A stretch of 64,000 nt of DNA. Origin: Nephrocerus scutellatus. Taxonomy: Eukaryota; Arthropoda; Insecta; Diptera; Pipunculidae. The stretch's first letter is position 1, and each line of letters opens with the position of its first letter. The position numbers and the translations under genes were made by a program. Location: the NCBI GenBank assembly GCA_947095585.1, contig OX352764.1, forward strand, positions 69,769,536-69,833,535, written 5' to 3'. Below are positions 22,930 through 33,229 of this stretch, in pieces. The notes beneath the pieces are model-generated. The model was not told the DNA's origin. It ran no database searches and saw nothing but the letters and a program-made list of their open reading frames with translations.

Positions 22930-25900
22930 GATTCGCGATCTCTTCAATACAAGTCGTTATTTCATTTCTATTCTAATAGATTCCAATTGTTTGAGTTACT
23001 TGCGCAAGTGTCATTTGACAGCGATCTGTGCGATTAGACTTTAAGCGCTTGCAGCTTCGGGTGCGGTTTGCATTACAATAAACAAATCACAAGGGCATTC
23101 AATGAGTGTATGAGGGATTTACCTTGAAAATCCATACTTCTCGCGTGGTCAATGTCGCCTGTTCCAGTGTCGGAAAACCAACAGCGTGGTTTTTTAACGT
23201 GCCAGACGTTGAAGTAAAACTTCTGTGATGTTTTGGGAGACATCCAAAAGACCATCAAAAGACCGCCACAACACCAAAAAGAAAATTTACGAAAGACCCT
23301 TAAAAACAAAAGAAACTCAAAATTCACAAGACCCCTAAAAGACTTCTCAAGAGACCCCCATAAGACCCTCAAAATACCCCCCAAAAGACCCTCAAAAGCC
23401 CCAAGAGACCCTCAAAGGAACTCTAAAAGACTCTCAAAGGACCTCAAAAAGACCATCAAAAGACTCCTCAAAATACCCCCAAAAGACTCTCAAAAGAAGC
23501 TTTTAAAACTAGTCAACAAAAAAACCAAAAGACACTCAAAAGCCACAAAAACCCCTCAAAGAACCCCCAAAAGACTCTCAAAATACCCCCAAAAGATCCT
23601 CAATAGATCATTAAAAGACCCTTAAAAGACCCTTAAAAGACCCTCAAGAAACCCCTAAGACCATCAAAAGCCCCAAAAGACCTCCAAAAGACCATAAAAC
23701 CGCAAAAAGACCCTCACAAGACCACAAAAAGACCCTCAAAAAACCTTCAAAAGACCCCACAGATGACCATCAAAAGACTATACCGAATTTCATACAAATC
23801 GGTTGAGAAAATTAAAAAATGAACACAATAATGTGACTCAAAATCGCAACACAAACGAAATAGTGATGTTCAAGCGAATAATCAAAACAAACAAATGCTT
23901 TGTTTCGATTGGTTTTCTATGAAATTGCAATCGAAATCAAAATGTACACAAAACACCTTGAGATTCATTGTAATCTCAAATTTAATAAAAGATAATAAAT
24001 CATTTGGTTGATGTTTTTTTTCTCATTTTTACTTTGATTTAATATTTCGATTAGCTTTTTCACAAGTCCACAAAACAAACAATTTATTTAACGTTGGACA
24101 GGTCAACGTGTGTCGGGTCAGCTAGTTATTCAATAAATATACATTTTAACTACAATAATATAATAATTTAATACATAAATATTATGTATATGCAAAATAC
24201 AAATTACAGTTTTTTGCCAATGCAAGATTCCACTATAATCAAATTTTTAAAGCTTAACAGTTGTACAAACAAAAGTGCAGTTTTTCTCTTATTGTTTCAC
24301 ACAAGCAAAGAGCCAATAAATACCAATACTTTTGAACAAATATTCACTTGCACAAGAGCCGGAACTCTGGTATAAAATACAGTGAATTAAAGTTGAATAT
24401 ATCGTCCTAGTACACTACCTTGAAGAACCCCACAATTAACATCGCGCACATTGCTTCCAATCCCATCAACCATTTCGTACTGTTGTCGATTATTTAAGTA
24501 ACTACTGATTAGTTTGTGAGTACGTGTGTGGCCGTTCAAATTTTTACGCCACTAATACAGTTTTTATTCTATGTATAATCCCAAACATATAATGTGAAAT
24601 CAAATTTTTTGTTGTCTTATTCTTAAAACTATATCCGCGCTTCTAAATTAACACTTACGTAAAAAATAACATTTGTTCGATGGCACATCTCCAAACGTAA
24701 CGACAAGCAGCTCCTGTCTGGCATTTAAAACCTATCGTGTGTTTTTTCTGGGAAACCAATAACACAAAAAATTAAAATTTTAGCCACCAACTACAAAGAT
24801 TTCACATACCGGTTCTCTGCTTGCATCTGTGTAGCTCAAATGAGCTATAAACATTTTACCCTCAAAATTTAATTTATGAACTTCATTCCATCGAAAATGC
24901 TGTGATCTCTTGCCGGACACAAATGTACTTATCCCTGAGTGGTTAATTCCAATGTATTGCTGTGATCCTCGATGATCTTTCACTGGGTGAGGATCAATGC
25001 CGTATGTCTCCAAACCTCGAGAAATTCCCATAAATTCATCCATCGCCATTGTAGGATCTTGTATTGGTTCACGTTTTTTGTGCAATTCCATAATTTTTTT
25101 TTCAAGTGCATCAGTTTGGCGTAAGGCCAAGTGCATCGAGGACACATAATCACCAACATGGATTTCACAATCATAATCACCTAGTTCTTCTGTGGAATTG
25201 AATAATAAATTTAGATTGATAAATTACAAATACGAATTTGACTGTCTTACCTTGAACAATCAATGCCCCTAAGGCAGCAGCTTCTCCCATTGAGCAATAA
25301 AGACGTCCATGTCGAAGATCTCTTTTAAGTTGTTGATACAACATAAGACGACCATTGCCAGATAGGCGAAATGGATCAGCAGGATAAAATTTGACACGAA
25401 AAGAAAACAATATTGGATCGATGTCTGCAAAAATTCGTAAATTTGGAAAATATTGTATTCATAAATTGTTGTTAACTTGTATGCGGATATATTTTAACAG
25501 ATGGTAAGACATAATAACAAAAAGGAATAGTATATTACATAACGAGCGAGGAAAGTGGAGTTTATCGTGCGAGTTAGACGCTTATGAGGCGGTAGCCGAG
25601 TGCGGCAATTTAACGAACACGATGAGCACTTTTCTGCGAGTAATGTACGCCATTTTTCACACGACCAAACCGGTTTTTTTTTGCTAAACCGGTTATGCGG
25701 AATGCAAAATTACTCTGGGAATGTGTGTTCGCTGAACCTGCGGCAAATAAGAAAAGTATTTTATACTCGTATGTAAACTCTGTAGTGTGTATAACGGCTA
25801 CTTTTGAAGCTAGGTTATAGTGTATGAAACAGTCTATGGGCATTTGAAAAAAATTTATTTTAACTTATTTTTTGCGTGATCGGAAAATTTAGTTTGGATT

Positions 25901-26539
25901 ATTAAAGCCAAGATTATTTTTAATTGTTTAGGTGACGTCATAATCCTCTAATTCTAAATAGAATTAATATTTCTTGACACTTTTTTATTTTTTTAAATGT
26001 TCACACGCTCAAGGGATTTTTTTTATAATGTACACACGCTACGCATAGTGTAGAGGTTAGGGAATTAAGAAATTGAGTGGAAAGGAGGAGGTGTCTATGC
26101 ATATGTCCGCGGATCATTCTTTTCTTAGATAGACAGACTGTTGCAATTTTGTTTGTTTGGCTGTGACCAATATGAGCAAACATATCGCTAAATGTAAATC
26201 ATATTATAAACAATAATAAAAGCGTTCTATGCGTCATTTGGACGTATTAATGTTGGCGTTATTTAAGATCAGCTGTTATTAGCCTGTATAGTTAAAAGCT
26301 TTTAAAAAAGTTTTTAAAACTTACCTTTACACTGCTTAATAATTGATTTAGCTAAGTCCAGCCAATGCTAAAAAATATTTTTTATTTATTTTTTTATTGG
26401 CATCTTGGTAAATTCTTGAACTGTGCTAACTTACCCTCTGTTTTCCGGTGTCGACGTACCGCAATCCAAAGTAATCTTTCTCCTTTATCTCAAGTTGTTC
26501 ACAAAGATATTCTATTAAAAAGCTTCCTTTATGGAATGG
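20809..26539 (-). CDS. FERM-domain protein, FRMD3/FRMD5 type (CG5022-like), six 3' exons
   Basis: Minus-strand exons 26539-26435, 26367-26325, 25424-25251, 25189-24810, 24747-24659 and 21814-20809 join in phase to 598 residues. The N-terminal 45 or so residues complete the FERM F1 lobe (EKDYFGLRYVDTGKQR, then HWLDLAKSI). They are followed by F2 (FSFRVKFYPADPFRLSGNGR), F3 (GIDPHPVKDHRGSQQYIGIN, KRSQHFRWNEVHKLNFEG) and the FERM-adjacent motif (GTKFKYTGRTEREI). The last exon adds a long Ser/Asn/Gln-rich region and a C-terminal membrane helix (FIPSFLFVVVVMAISAVLVL), as in FRMD3/5. Such proteins link membrane and cortical actin. The first exon(s) with the start codon were not found upstream. Introns hold a Helitron (21886-24125) and family B; upstream of 26539 lies a MITE. 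The family is certain; fly CG5022 is the likely orthologue. Confidence 0.92.
22261..22719 (+). pseudogene. Helitron replicase-helicase N-terminal fragment
   Basis: The frame starts MPPKRGASNLGRRTRNATNQ, and continues with the Arg/Glu-rich region and the C-x2-C-type block YCKALKYKNKANGLCCANGK that precede the Rep domain in insect Helitron proteins. It then passes through PPPEPLYLLVSG and HFLTNIQKYNN. It stops there, so the HUH nuclease and the SF1 helicase are absent (family proteins exceed 1300 residues). Early collapse of the frame and the short element show a non-autonomous derivative. Confidence 0.88.
23225..23790 (+). repeat. Degenerate GACCCTCAAAA minisatellite inside the Helitron
   Basis: About 560 bases are built from irregular copies of an 11-16 base word of the type AAAGACCCTCAAAAGACCCC. 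The strand bias is strong: almost no G outside the AGA/GACC words, and very few T. A 130-codon Lys/Pro/Ser-rich open frame crosses it but reflects only the repeat. Helitrons often carry such minisatellites near the 3' end. Confidence 0.8.
25530..25855 (+). repeat. Repeat family B in a FERM-gene intron
   Basis: ATAACGAGCGAGGAAAGTGG, GAGCACTTTTCTGCGAGTAA, GTGTGTTCGCTGA and GAAACAGTCTATGG follow in family order. The copy lies in the intron between FERM-gene exons 26325 and 25424, about 100 bases from the splice acceptor of the exon at 25424. Confidence 0.75.
25990..26150 (-). repeat. Possible LINE 3'-end fragment
   Basis: The plus-strand words CACACGCTCAAGGG, GTAGAGGTTAGGG, AAAGGAGGAGGTGTCTATG and GTCCGCGGATCAT resemble, in order, the 3' end of the minus-strand LINE at 11390-11500 (GCACGCGAAAAGGGG, AAAAGGAGAAG, GATGTCTATG, CTGTGGATCAT). 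It may be a short relative of that LINE in a FERM-gene intron. The match is weak and judged by eye. Confidence 0.35.
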
Positions 26540-26618
26540 CTGTAAAGCAACACAAAAACAAAAATGTTGAGGTCCTAATTGTAGTAGTTAAATGGTTGTA
26601 ATATGGACGGGTTTGTCT

Positions 26619-26889
26619 CAAAACCTTCTCTATAGAAAGCCCAACTCTACGCATACTAATGCTGTAAACCAAGACCAAACGCATGTGTGTTTGTGGGATG
26701 TGAATACAGTGTACAAAAAATAAGAAGTCGCAGAGAGCGAGAAACGTAAGATGTGGTAGTGGGAAACAGAAATATTTTATATGGATTTTGCTCTTTAGTT
26801 GATTACTAAATACAAATACGTTTGGTCTCAATCTAAGCAGGTATCTGTGTACGATCGGAACATTTGGGCTTTCTATAGAGAAGGTTTTG
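26619..26889 (-). mobile_element. hAT-type MITE, second copy (271 bp)
   Basis: The ends are inverted, CAAAACCTTCTCTATAGAAA at the left and its mirror at the right. They are flanked by a perfect 8-bp target duplication GTTTGTCT (26611-26618 and 26890-26897). The interior is the reverse complement of the copy at 10129-10385. It lies just upstream of a FERM-gene exon, inside that gene's intron. Confidence 0.92.
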
Positions 26890-27171
26890 GTTTGTCTTAC
26901 TCAAAAATTAAAAGTATGTTTTTAAACACATACATAGAACTTCAACAATAATTATGGGCTGGCAGTATTTTACAGAAACATGAACAACGATACACTGCGA
27001 TTCACTAGATTTGAAGCACATAATTTTGGGAGATAAAATTTATATTTCTCCAATTTATATGTCAGGAAAGAAAAAAAGAATTGAAAAGTTAGTAGTTTGT
27101 AGCTAATACAAAATCAAGTTTTAAAAAATATTTGGAACAAGATAACGGTACATTAGAAACATTTTTTCCGA

Positions 27172-28136
27172 ATGAGTCAGATTGGCATGCATTTAAATCG
27201 GTTCATAAGATTAGAAACGCCTTACATATGAATGAAAAAATTATGTTTTTGGTTTTTTTTTATAAAAATTGACTTTACTTTCTTTTACATAGGCAAAAAA
27301 CGATTTAACAATGCGAGCGGTGTATATAGGAGCGTTGCCGTTTGAAATATCCATGAAAGTGGTCCAAAGAGATCGTGGATTTTCCTAAAAGCTGATTCCA
27401 ACAATGCTTTGTAGCTGTCTTGCCATTTTTGAGGTTTGTACAACTAAGTCGATGGTGCCATAATAAGATATTGCAGCGCAAATCATTACGCTCCTTGTTC
27501 GCTATGATGACGGTTTAACAAGAGCTCCCCTTTTCTTAGATCGTGGAAGTAAAAGTTATAGCCATCCGATCCATCTAAATTTAACTTTTTTTCATAAGAA
27601 AATACTACTTTTTTCAGTTATTCGAACATGCTTCTTGTTGCACATCCCAGGTCATGTGGTCTTACGCGAATTGTAAGCGTTGAAACTTTCGCAAAGCATT
27701 AAGGTGTGGTTTTTTCTTCAGCTTAAGTCGCCACTACGAATGAAATGACGAACGTTAGATTTACTTGCAGTAACACCAGCTGCTCTTATGATTTTAGCTG
27801 TCGAAACAGCTGAATTGGAGGCTAGTGTGACTAGTTCTTTTTTCCGTGTCTGTAACGGCCGTGGAAACATTTCCTTTGTAATTTTCCCGTACATTTTCGG
27901 ATCCTTTAAATAGTTGCTATCCATCTTCTCTAAGTCTATCTATTTTTGCCTTCTCTGAAAATGTCAAACAATTTATTTTATCCATCCTATAAGAAAAATA
28001 AAGCAAAACCTATTTTTTTTACAAAATTTACTTTTTATACAAAAATATTATTAATCAATTCACAAACAACGATTGTACTTTGACTGCATCTAATTTCATA
28101 AACCAATTTATATGCATGCCATTCTGACTCATTCAG
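27172..28136 (-). mobile_element. Tc1-like DNA transposon remnant
   Basis: An inverted pair flanks a transposase remnant: GAATGAGTCAGATTGGCATG at 27172 and its mirror (GCATGCCATTCTGACTCATT) ending near 28136, extended by AAAT-GGTT-AT and ATTAG words on both sides. These may be the inner or outer repeats of an inverted-repeat/direct-repeat Tc1-type element. At under 1 kb between them it is shorter than a full 1.6-kb element. Confidence 0.75.
27300..27960 (-). pseudogene. Tc1-like transposase remnant
   Basis: From 27924 to 27718 the minus strand encodes a helix-turn-helix region (RKKELVTLASNSAVSTAKII). Beyond it, in other frames, the catalytic-domain landmark SYEKKFNLDGSDGYNFYFHD is readable near 27610-27550; the first catalytic residue position, Asp in related elements, here falls in SYEKK. 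The C-terminal third is missing. Stops and frameshifts make it inactive. Confidence 0.75.
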
Positions 28137-28321
28137 TTAAATTTCCATAAAACTACTGTTGGTTGTTTTCCTTAAATTTTGGAATTCATCATTGCATTCA
28201 AGATGAACCACTGTTTCTTTAGCTTTTTTTTTCTCAATGCCATATAACGGAAGAATGATCATTTTTACTTCTACAAATTGTCTGCTTCTAATCTAGTGAA
28301 CAGCAGTGTAACTTTCAAAGC

Positions 28322-29018
28322 ATAAAAGTTTTTTTTGTAAATTCTCTAATAGGAGATACATATCTGTGCAAAGTTTAAGCCGGGTTAATTTGGAAAAAAT
28401 TATATAAGAGCCACTTCACTACAAAATTTTTACAAAAACTGTTGTGTATGGGAGCCCCCGACTTTGGGGCCCGATCACTTCCAAATTTCAATAGCAAGTT
28501 TTGTCATCGCAGATACACATGTGTTTAAAACTTGAAGAAAATCTGGTTAATATTTAAAAAAAAATTATCTGGGCACCCCTGGGATTCAGGGCCCCATCAC
28601 TCAAAAATTTTACAAAAAGTTTTGTCCATCGGAGATACACATGTGTTTAATATTTGAAAAATTTGGGCTAATTTTTAAAAAAGTATATGGGCACCCCCCC
28701 CCCCCCCAAAATCACTCCAAAAATTTTACAATCGGAGATGCACATGTGTAAACTTGAAGAAAAATCCAAAATCGGTGATCACAGGTGTTTACAATTTGAA
28801 GAAAATCTTGTTAATTTAATATATATGGGCACGACTCGTGCCTAAGGACACGATCACCAAAAAAATTTATATAAAATTGGAAGAAAATCGGGTCAATTTT
28901 TAAAAAATTTATATATGCACCCAAATTAATTAGAAAGTGTTGTCACCGGAAATAAACATGTGTGCAAAATTTCAATAAAGTCAACAAATCCACGAGCACG
29001 CGAACTAAATGAGAATTT
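28322..29018 (-). repeat. Repeat family A, minus orientation, both ends
   Basis: The reverse-complement tail (GTAAATTCTCTAATAGGAGA) begins at about 28332. About five monomers with cores such as GAGATACACATGTGTTTAA follow, with GC-rich blocks, including a run of about a dozen C near 28700. The reverse-complement head (GCACGCGAACTAAATGAGAA) ends the copy at about 29018. Confidence 0.75.
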
Positions 29019-29092
29019 AAGAAGATGGTATCGGTAGCGGTATTTCCCATTAGTCCATCGTGTTAAAAGGTATAATAAAATGTAAAGTAACG

Positions 29093-29365
29093 TAGAGTAT
29101 ATTACATAACGAGCTAGTAAAGTGGACGTTATCTAACGAGCACGATAAGCACTTTTCAGCGAGTAATGTACGCTATTTTTCATACGACCAAAAAAATTTA
29201 TCTGCTAAACTGCTCATGCGCAATGCAAAACTACTGTGAGAATGTGTGTTCGCTGAGACTGCAGTAAATAACAAAAGTATTTTCTATGTTTACACACTAG
29301 TGTAGATAATGCATACTTTCGAGAGTAGGTTATATCGTAGGAAACAGTCTATGGTCGTCTATGGT
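29093..29365 (+). repeat. Repeat family B, third copy
   Basis: TATTACATAACGAGCTAG, GAGTAATGTACGCTATTTTT, TGCTCATGCGCAATGCAAAA, GTGTTCGCTGAGACTGCAGT and GAAACAGTCTATGGTCGTCT occur in family order. It is wedged between two family A copies. Confidence 0.75.
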
Positions 29366-29371
29366 CTCTCC

Positions 29372-29665
29372 AAAAAATTTACAAAAAGTGTTTTCCATCG
29401 GAGATACACATTTGTATAAAATTTTAAAAAAATCGGGTAAATTTTGTAAAATATTTGTATGGGAGCCCCCCGCCCCGAGGTCCGAGGGGCCTCAAATTCA
29501 ATAGAAAGTATTGTCACCGGAAATACACATGTGTGGAAAATTTCAATAAAATCGGGCCTTGGGAAGTGGGTTAAAAATTGATCGCAAGATTCCATGACAC
29601 ACAAATCCACAAACAAACCCACAAACAAAGGGGCAAGTGAAGTTAATATAGAGAATTTAAAAATA
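29372..29665 (-). repeat. Repeat family A, minus orientation, head end
   Basis: It contains a GGAGATACACATTTG monomer core, the GC block GGGAGCCCCCCGCCCCGAGG, a GTCACCGGAAATACACATGT unit and the reverse-complement head (GAAGTTAATATAGAGAATTT). The tail end is missing, because family B abuts it. Confidence 0.7.
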
Positions 29666-31640
29666 AAAAAAATTATTTGCTCTTAGTGTTTTAACAGTAA
29701 GTGTTGGGGTTTGATTACAATGAATATATAGTCTGAGTATTTTTTCTCCACATCACATTAAACCTTTTTAACCAATAAGACATTTTTCATCATTCTGTAA
29801 CTTTATCCCAGTAAACAGTACTTGGTTTACTTAGAACCCGAAAAAAAATTGTACTCGTTCATTTTAATTTTCTTTTGTGATAAAAATTCGCCTTTCCTTA
29901 CCAGAGCTCTCACTCTCGCAGTGGAAAAACGAAAAACTAAGGACTCAAAACTTATGCCTTAAACCCTAAGCCTTATAGCAAAGCTCGCGCAGTTTCCATT
30001 TCGAAGAGAAAAGTTAAAATTGTGTTAAGTTTCAATGTTATTATTATATTAGTCTTAAAACAAAAAAAATATTTTACATCCTTTTCGAAATTTTGCTAAC
30101 TAACTTCAATCTATGTTTCCTTCGAAAAAATAAAAGGTTTCTTCATTTTTGTCCAGAGATTTCTATCAACAATTTTTTTTTCAAAACAAAAATCCATCAA
30201 TATTCAACATGACATTGTTTGTTTGCGCAATTGTTCTTGCTTATCTGAATCTGACATTTTTGGTATCAGAACAACCCACACAGCAGTTCGGCAGTCAGTA
30301 AAAATGTTCTTTGGAGAACAATAAGAAGAAGAATAAGAAGTGTAAATTAGAGGACAAACAAATACAAGGAAGATAATGAAAGGAATAAGAAGAGCCGATG
30401 AATTTGGAAATTCCACACCCATTCGAAAATATATTAATATCATAGTAAAACTTTTCTAAAATATTGTCTTAACTTTTAACACAAGCGCTAAATAGAGGAT
30501 GTCACCAATGACAAGTCTGAAATCCCCGAGGAGGAACTGTTCTGTACAGTTATACAAGAAGAATAACATGTATAAAACAAAACAATAGCAAATGCAAAAA
30601 TTATAACAAATGAATTGGGAATGAATTGATTATAAAATTTGTTTATATAGAAATTTTTTCATTATATGTAGCACTGAACAACGTTCGCTATCCAATGACA
30701 CACCTGAAATTCACACTCAAGAACATCAGAGTCCTCGAGGAGCCGAACTGTGCACTTATACACAATATTGCTTTCATTTTTATTTTTAAACATACTGCCT
30801 CGTCGTAAGTAATTTTATTTATTTTAAAACCAGCACACAAACACATAGAAAATTCTGTTAATATTCACACTTTATTTTTAACATTTTGTTAATATTTTAC
30901 ATATTTTAATTAAGTAGAAAAAATTTATGCAGAAAGGGTAGCTTAGCTCGCACAAACGAGAACATACTTTGCGTACGCTCGTCCCGGTCCTCCGCGTAAC
31001 TGTGATATCCTTTTTATTGAAGTTTTACAGGTACGCATATTTTTAGGCGTTTTTAGTTGTATTGAAATGTCAAATAGAAACGAGTGAAGGATAGCATCCC
31101 CCATTATTTTAAGGGTGCATTCACAGGAGACTTCAGTATTTTCTTTTTGATGTATCGTACATCGTTACATCGTTTGTAGAGAAGAAGGATTTGGTTTAAT
31201 TGAAACTGACAAATATTCATTCGTTTGACGTTGGCTGCAGATTGGTGAAAACCAAAAATAGACAGAACAATAAAGAGCGTTGTGCCTTTTTAACATTTAT
31301 TTCAAATACAATATACAACACACTTTTAATTTTTAAAGTAATAACACTTCTTGGTCGCATTGTTTTTAGTGTTTCGTGTCAGGAAATATATTGTGGTGTA
31401 GAGGTTATGAAAATTATTATATGCCTTACCAACAACATAAATAAAAGGAACTGCATACACACTTCTAATTTAACTTCTATATGTTATCATATGTTATATA
31501 TTATCTTAGTGTAAAATGATCCACGATAGTTATGTGAAATGAATTGCCTGATTCTGTGTTTCCGCGTGTTTCTGTGATCTGCAGTCGTTTAAGACACGCG
31601 TGCATAGACATCTCACCCTTCCTCTCGCTATGTTATATAT
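29666..31640. other. Gene-free stretch
   Basis: No gene was recognised. Two segments, at about 30500-30570 and 30695-30765, share the order CACCAATGACAAGTCTGAAATC / CCGAGGAG-AACTGT / TATACA, so they are probably diverged duplicates of one unknown unit. Short open frames at 30204-30443 and 31200-31514 have no recognisable content. Confidence 0.4.
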
Positions 31641-31654
31641 TATAATGTTAGCAT

Positions 31655-32086
31655 AATATTTTTTGGCCCATCGACTGGATATACGTCATCATCATATTTG
31701 GCTCTACAACCGGGGTCCGTTCCTTCCGCAAAAAGTCTCTCCACCGGTCCCGATTTCGAGCCGATGTCATCCAGTTTGGCATCCCTAAACTCTGGACGTC
31801 CTGGTCTAAGCCATTCTTAAAGCGTAGGCTTGGCCGGCTTCGCCGTCGTGTTCCATAAATCCTACCACATATGACATTCCGAGCAGGATCCTCTTCGCTA
31901 ATGCGAGCTAGGTGTCCTGCCCACCGGAGCCCGCGGTAAAGCTCGTAGCTCATTATAACGTCTCCGGAATCGTCCTTGCTCACATACGGGGCCAACAATT
32001 CTCTAAAACTTTCCTCTCGAACGCGGCTAAGGGTCAGAATGCTTTTTGCTAAGCTCCCAAGTCTCGGATCCATATGTAAGTACTGG
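31655..32086 (-). pseudogene. RTE-type LINE, 3' fragment of the RT protein
   Basis: The minus strand encodes the RTE-clade C-terminus: PVLTYGSETWELSKK across the BEL junction, then a long frame with LRWAGHLARISEEDPARNVI, GRIYGTRRRSRP and NRDRWRDFLRKE. It ends near 31660 with an ATGATGATG-like 3' end, typical of RTE elements. The upstream part continues on the other side of the BEL element at 45009-45080 (KLLIYKTI), proving that BEL inserted into it. A frameshift near 32060 breaks the frame. Confidence 0.88.
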
Positions 32087-33000
32087 TGTAACGCTCTGGT
32101 AACTTGCACAATGAATTTATGTCAACAATAATTAACAACACCGTTCACCTTTTATTGTTATAAATTTATGTAGTTATTTCTTTTATTTTTTAATATTTAT
32201 ATGTATTTACAAACGCAAAATTATTCTAACAATCAAAATTTAATATGTGTTACAAAAGCAGAATGAAATTTAACAACCAAGTTTTAATATTGTGTGAAAT
32301 AAGTTTTCTAGATGAATTTTTGGCTACTGATCTTGCTGCCGGTTTGTATGACGACGACTGCTGCAGTTGATGGTTTTACAACGACTCGCGAACCACCACC
32401 AACTTGAATGTGAGGAAAACTCCTCACCACAAGTCCCACACGTTCCACAACCGCAATCTCCCCAAGACCTTGTACCAGGTCATTGCTTTCCATAGCTCGT
32501 TCAGTAGGTATGTCCGCCAAGAATACCGATGACGGTTGCAACAATGTAAATTTTGTCCATGTCGACGAATTCTAATTCATTTCGTCGTTGTGGTCCCCTC
32601 TTTTAAAGATAAACAAATAGGGCAACGAGCGAAGATGAAATCTGATCAGTTCTTTGTGCTATACGTAGTTACAAAGTGACTACGCAGCAAAACTGACCAG
32701 AATTTTACTGCCTGCAACAACGTTGTGCTTCGCATAGCGGCAACGCGATCGTCTAGCACAATTGACTCACGGCATATCATATTGTTGTGTTACAGAGTTG
32801 CAGCACACAGCGACGCAGCACAATCAAACAAATATACGAGTATTTGATTCTTCTTTTTGACGATGTCTCATGCTATTAATCTGAGATATGGGACTGGTGG
32901 ACTGCGGCGATTTGATGTTGTTTTTTTTTTCTTTTTATCCAGCGATGATTCATGGGGTGTTGGATGGTGACCAAAAATTTTCATGTTGCGAATCGCAACA
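32087..33000 (-). repeat. BEL/Pao 3' LTR
   Basis: On the plus strand it starts TGTAACGCTCTGG and ends GAATCGCAACA, with TG...CA limits. It is nearly identical to the split 5' LTR at 38696-38808/44215-45003, differing by scattered substitutions and one 12-bp indel. A 78-codon open frame (32544-32308) recurs in the other LTR but is only LTR sequence. Confidence 0.92.
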
Positions 33001-33105
33001 TTCGCCCCCCTCTCGACCGCGAGTGTTTCGATGATGAACATGAAAGAATGGGATAGACAAAAATACAAGTGCGTTGGATGTTGTTGGAACATTAAGAACA
33101 ATAAG

Positions 33106-33106
<1 letters not shown>

Positions 33107-33167
<61 letters not shown>

Positions 33168-33169
33168 AT
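33107..33169. repeat. (TA)n microsatellite
   Basis: About 60 bases of alternating T and A, with one interruption near 33155, lie inside the BEL element between the integrase end and the 3' LTR. Length polymorphism is expected. Confidence 0.95.
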
Positions 33170-33229
33170 CTACAACTAAATTAAAAATCTCTGAATAGTA
33201 TAGGGTTAATTTTCGATTGGTAATTTACT

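Larger units (their letters stand above)
21886..24125 (+). mobile_element. Helitron with both termini (2240 bp)
   Basis: The left end TCTATATAAATAAAAATGAA plus the nearby AACTCGAGAACGGCTCGACC is the classic insect Helitron start. The right end GTGTGTCGGGTCAGCTAG terminates in CTAG after a short hairpin. The insertion is between A (21885) and T (24126), with no target duplication, as Helitrons require. Inside are a Rep/helicase N-terminal fragment and a 560-bp minisatellite. It lies in the last intron of the FERM gene, opposite in strand, and leaves the splice sites intact. Confidence 0.92.

Noticed and set aside
23233..23625. 130-codon Lys/Pro/Ser-rich open frame
   Set aside because: It follows the period of the GACCCTCAAAA minisatellite in the Helitron and has no start context or other protein features.
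31200..31514. 104-codon open frame as a host gene
   Set aside because: No recognisable domain, AT-driven composition and no splice or poly(A) context.
32308..32544. 78-codon frame occurring twice (also 44323-44559)
   Set aside because: Both copies lie in the two LTRs of the BEL element; duplication comes from the LTR, not from a gene family.
33060..33170. CRISPR-like or satellite array
   Set aside because: It is a simple (TA)n microsatellite; the genome is eukaryotic and no spacer-repeat structure exists anywhere in the window.
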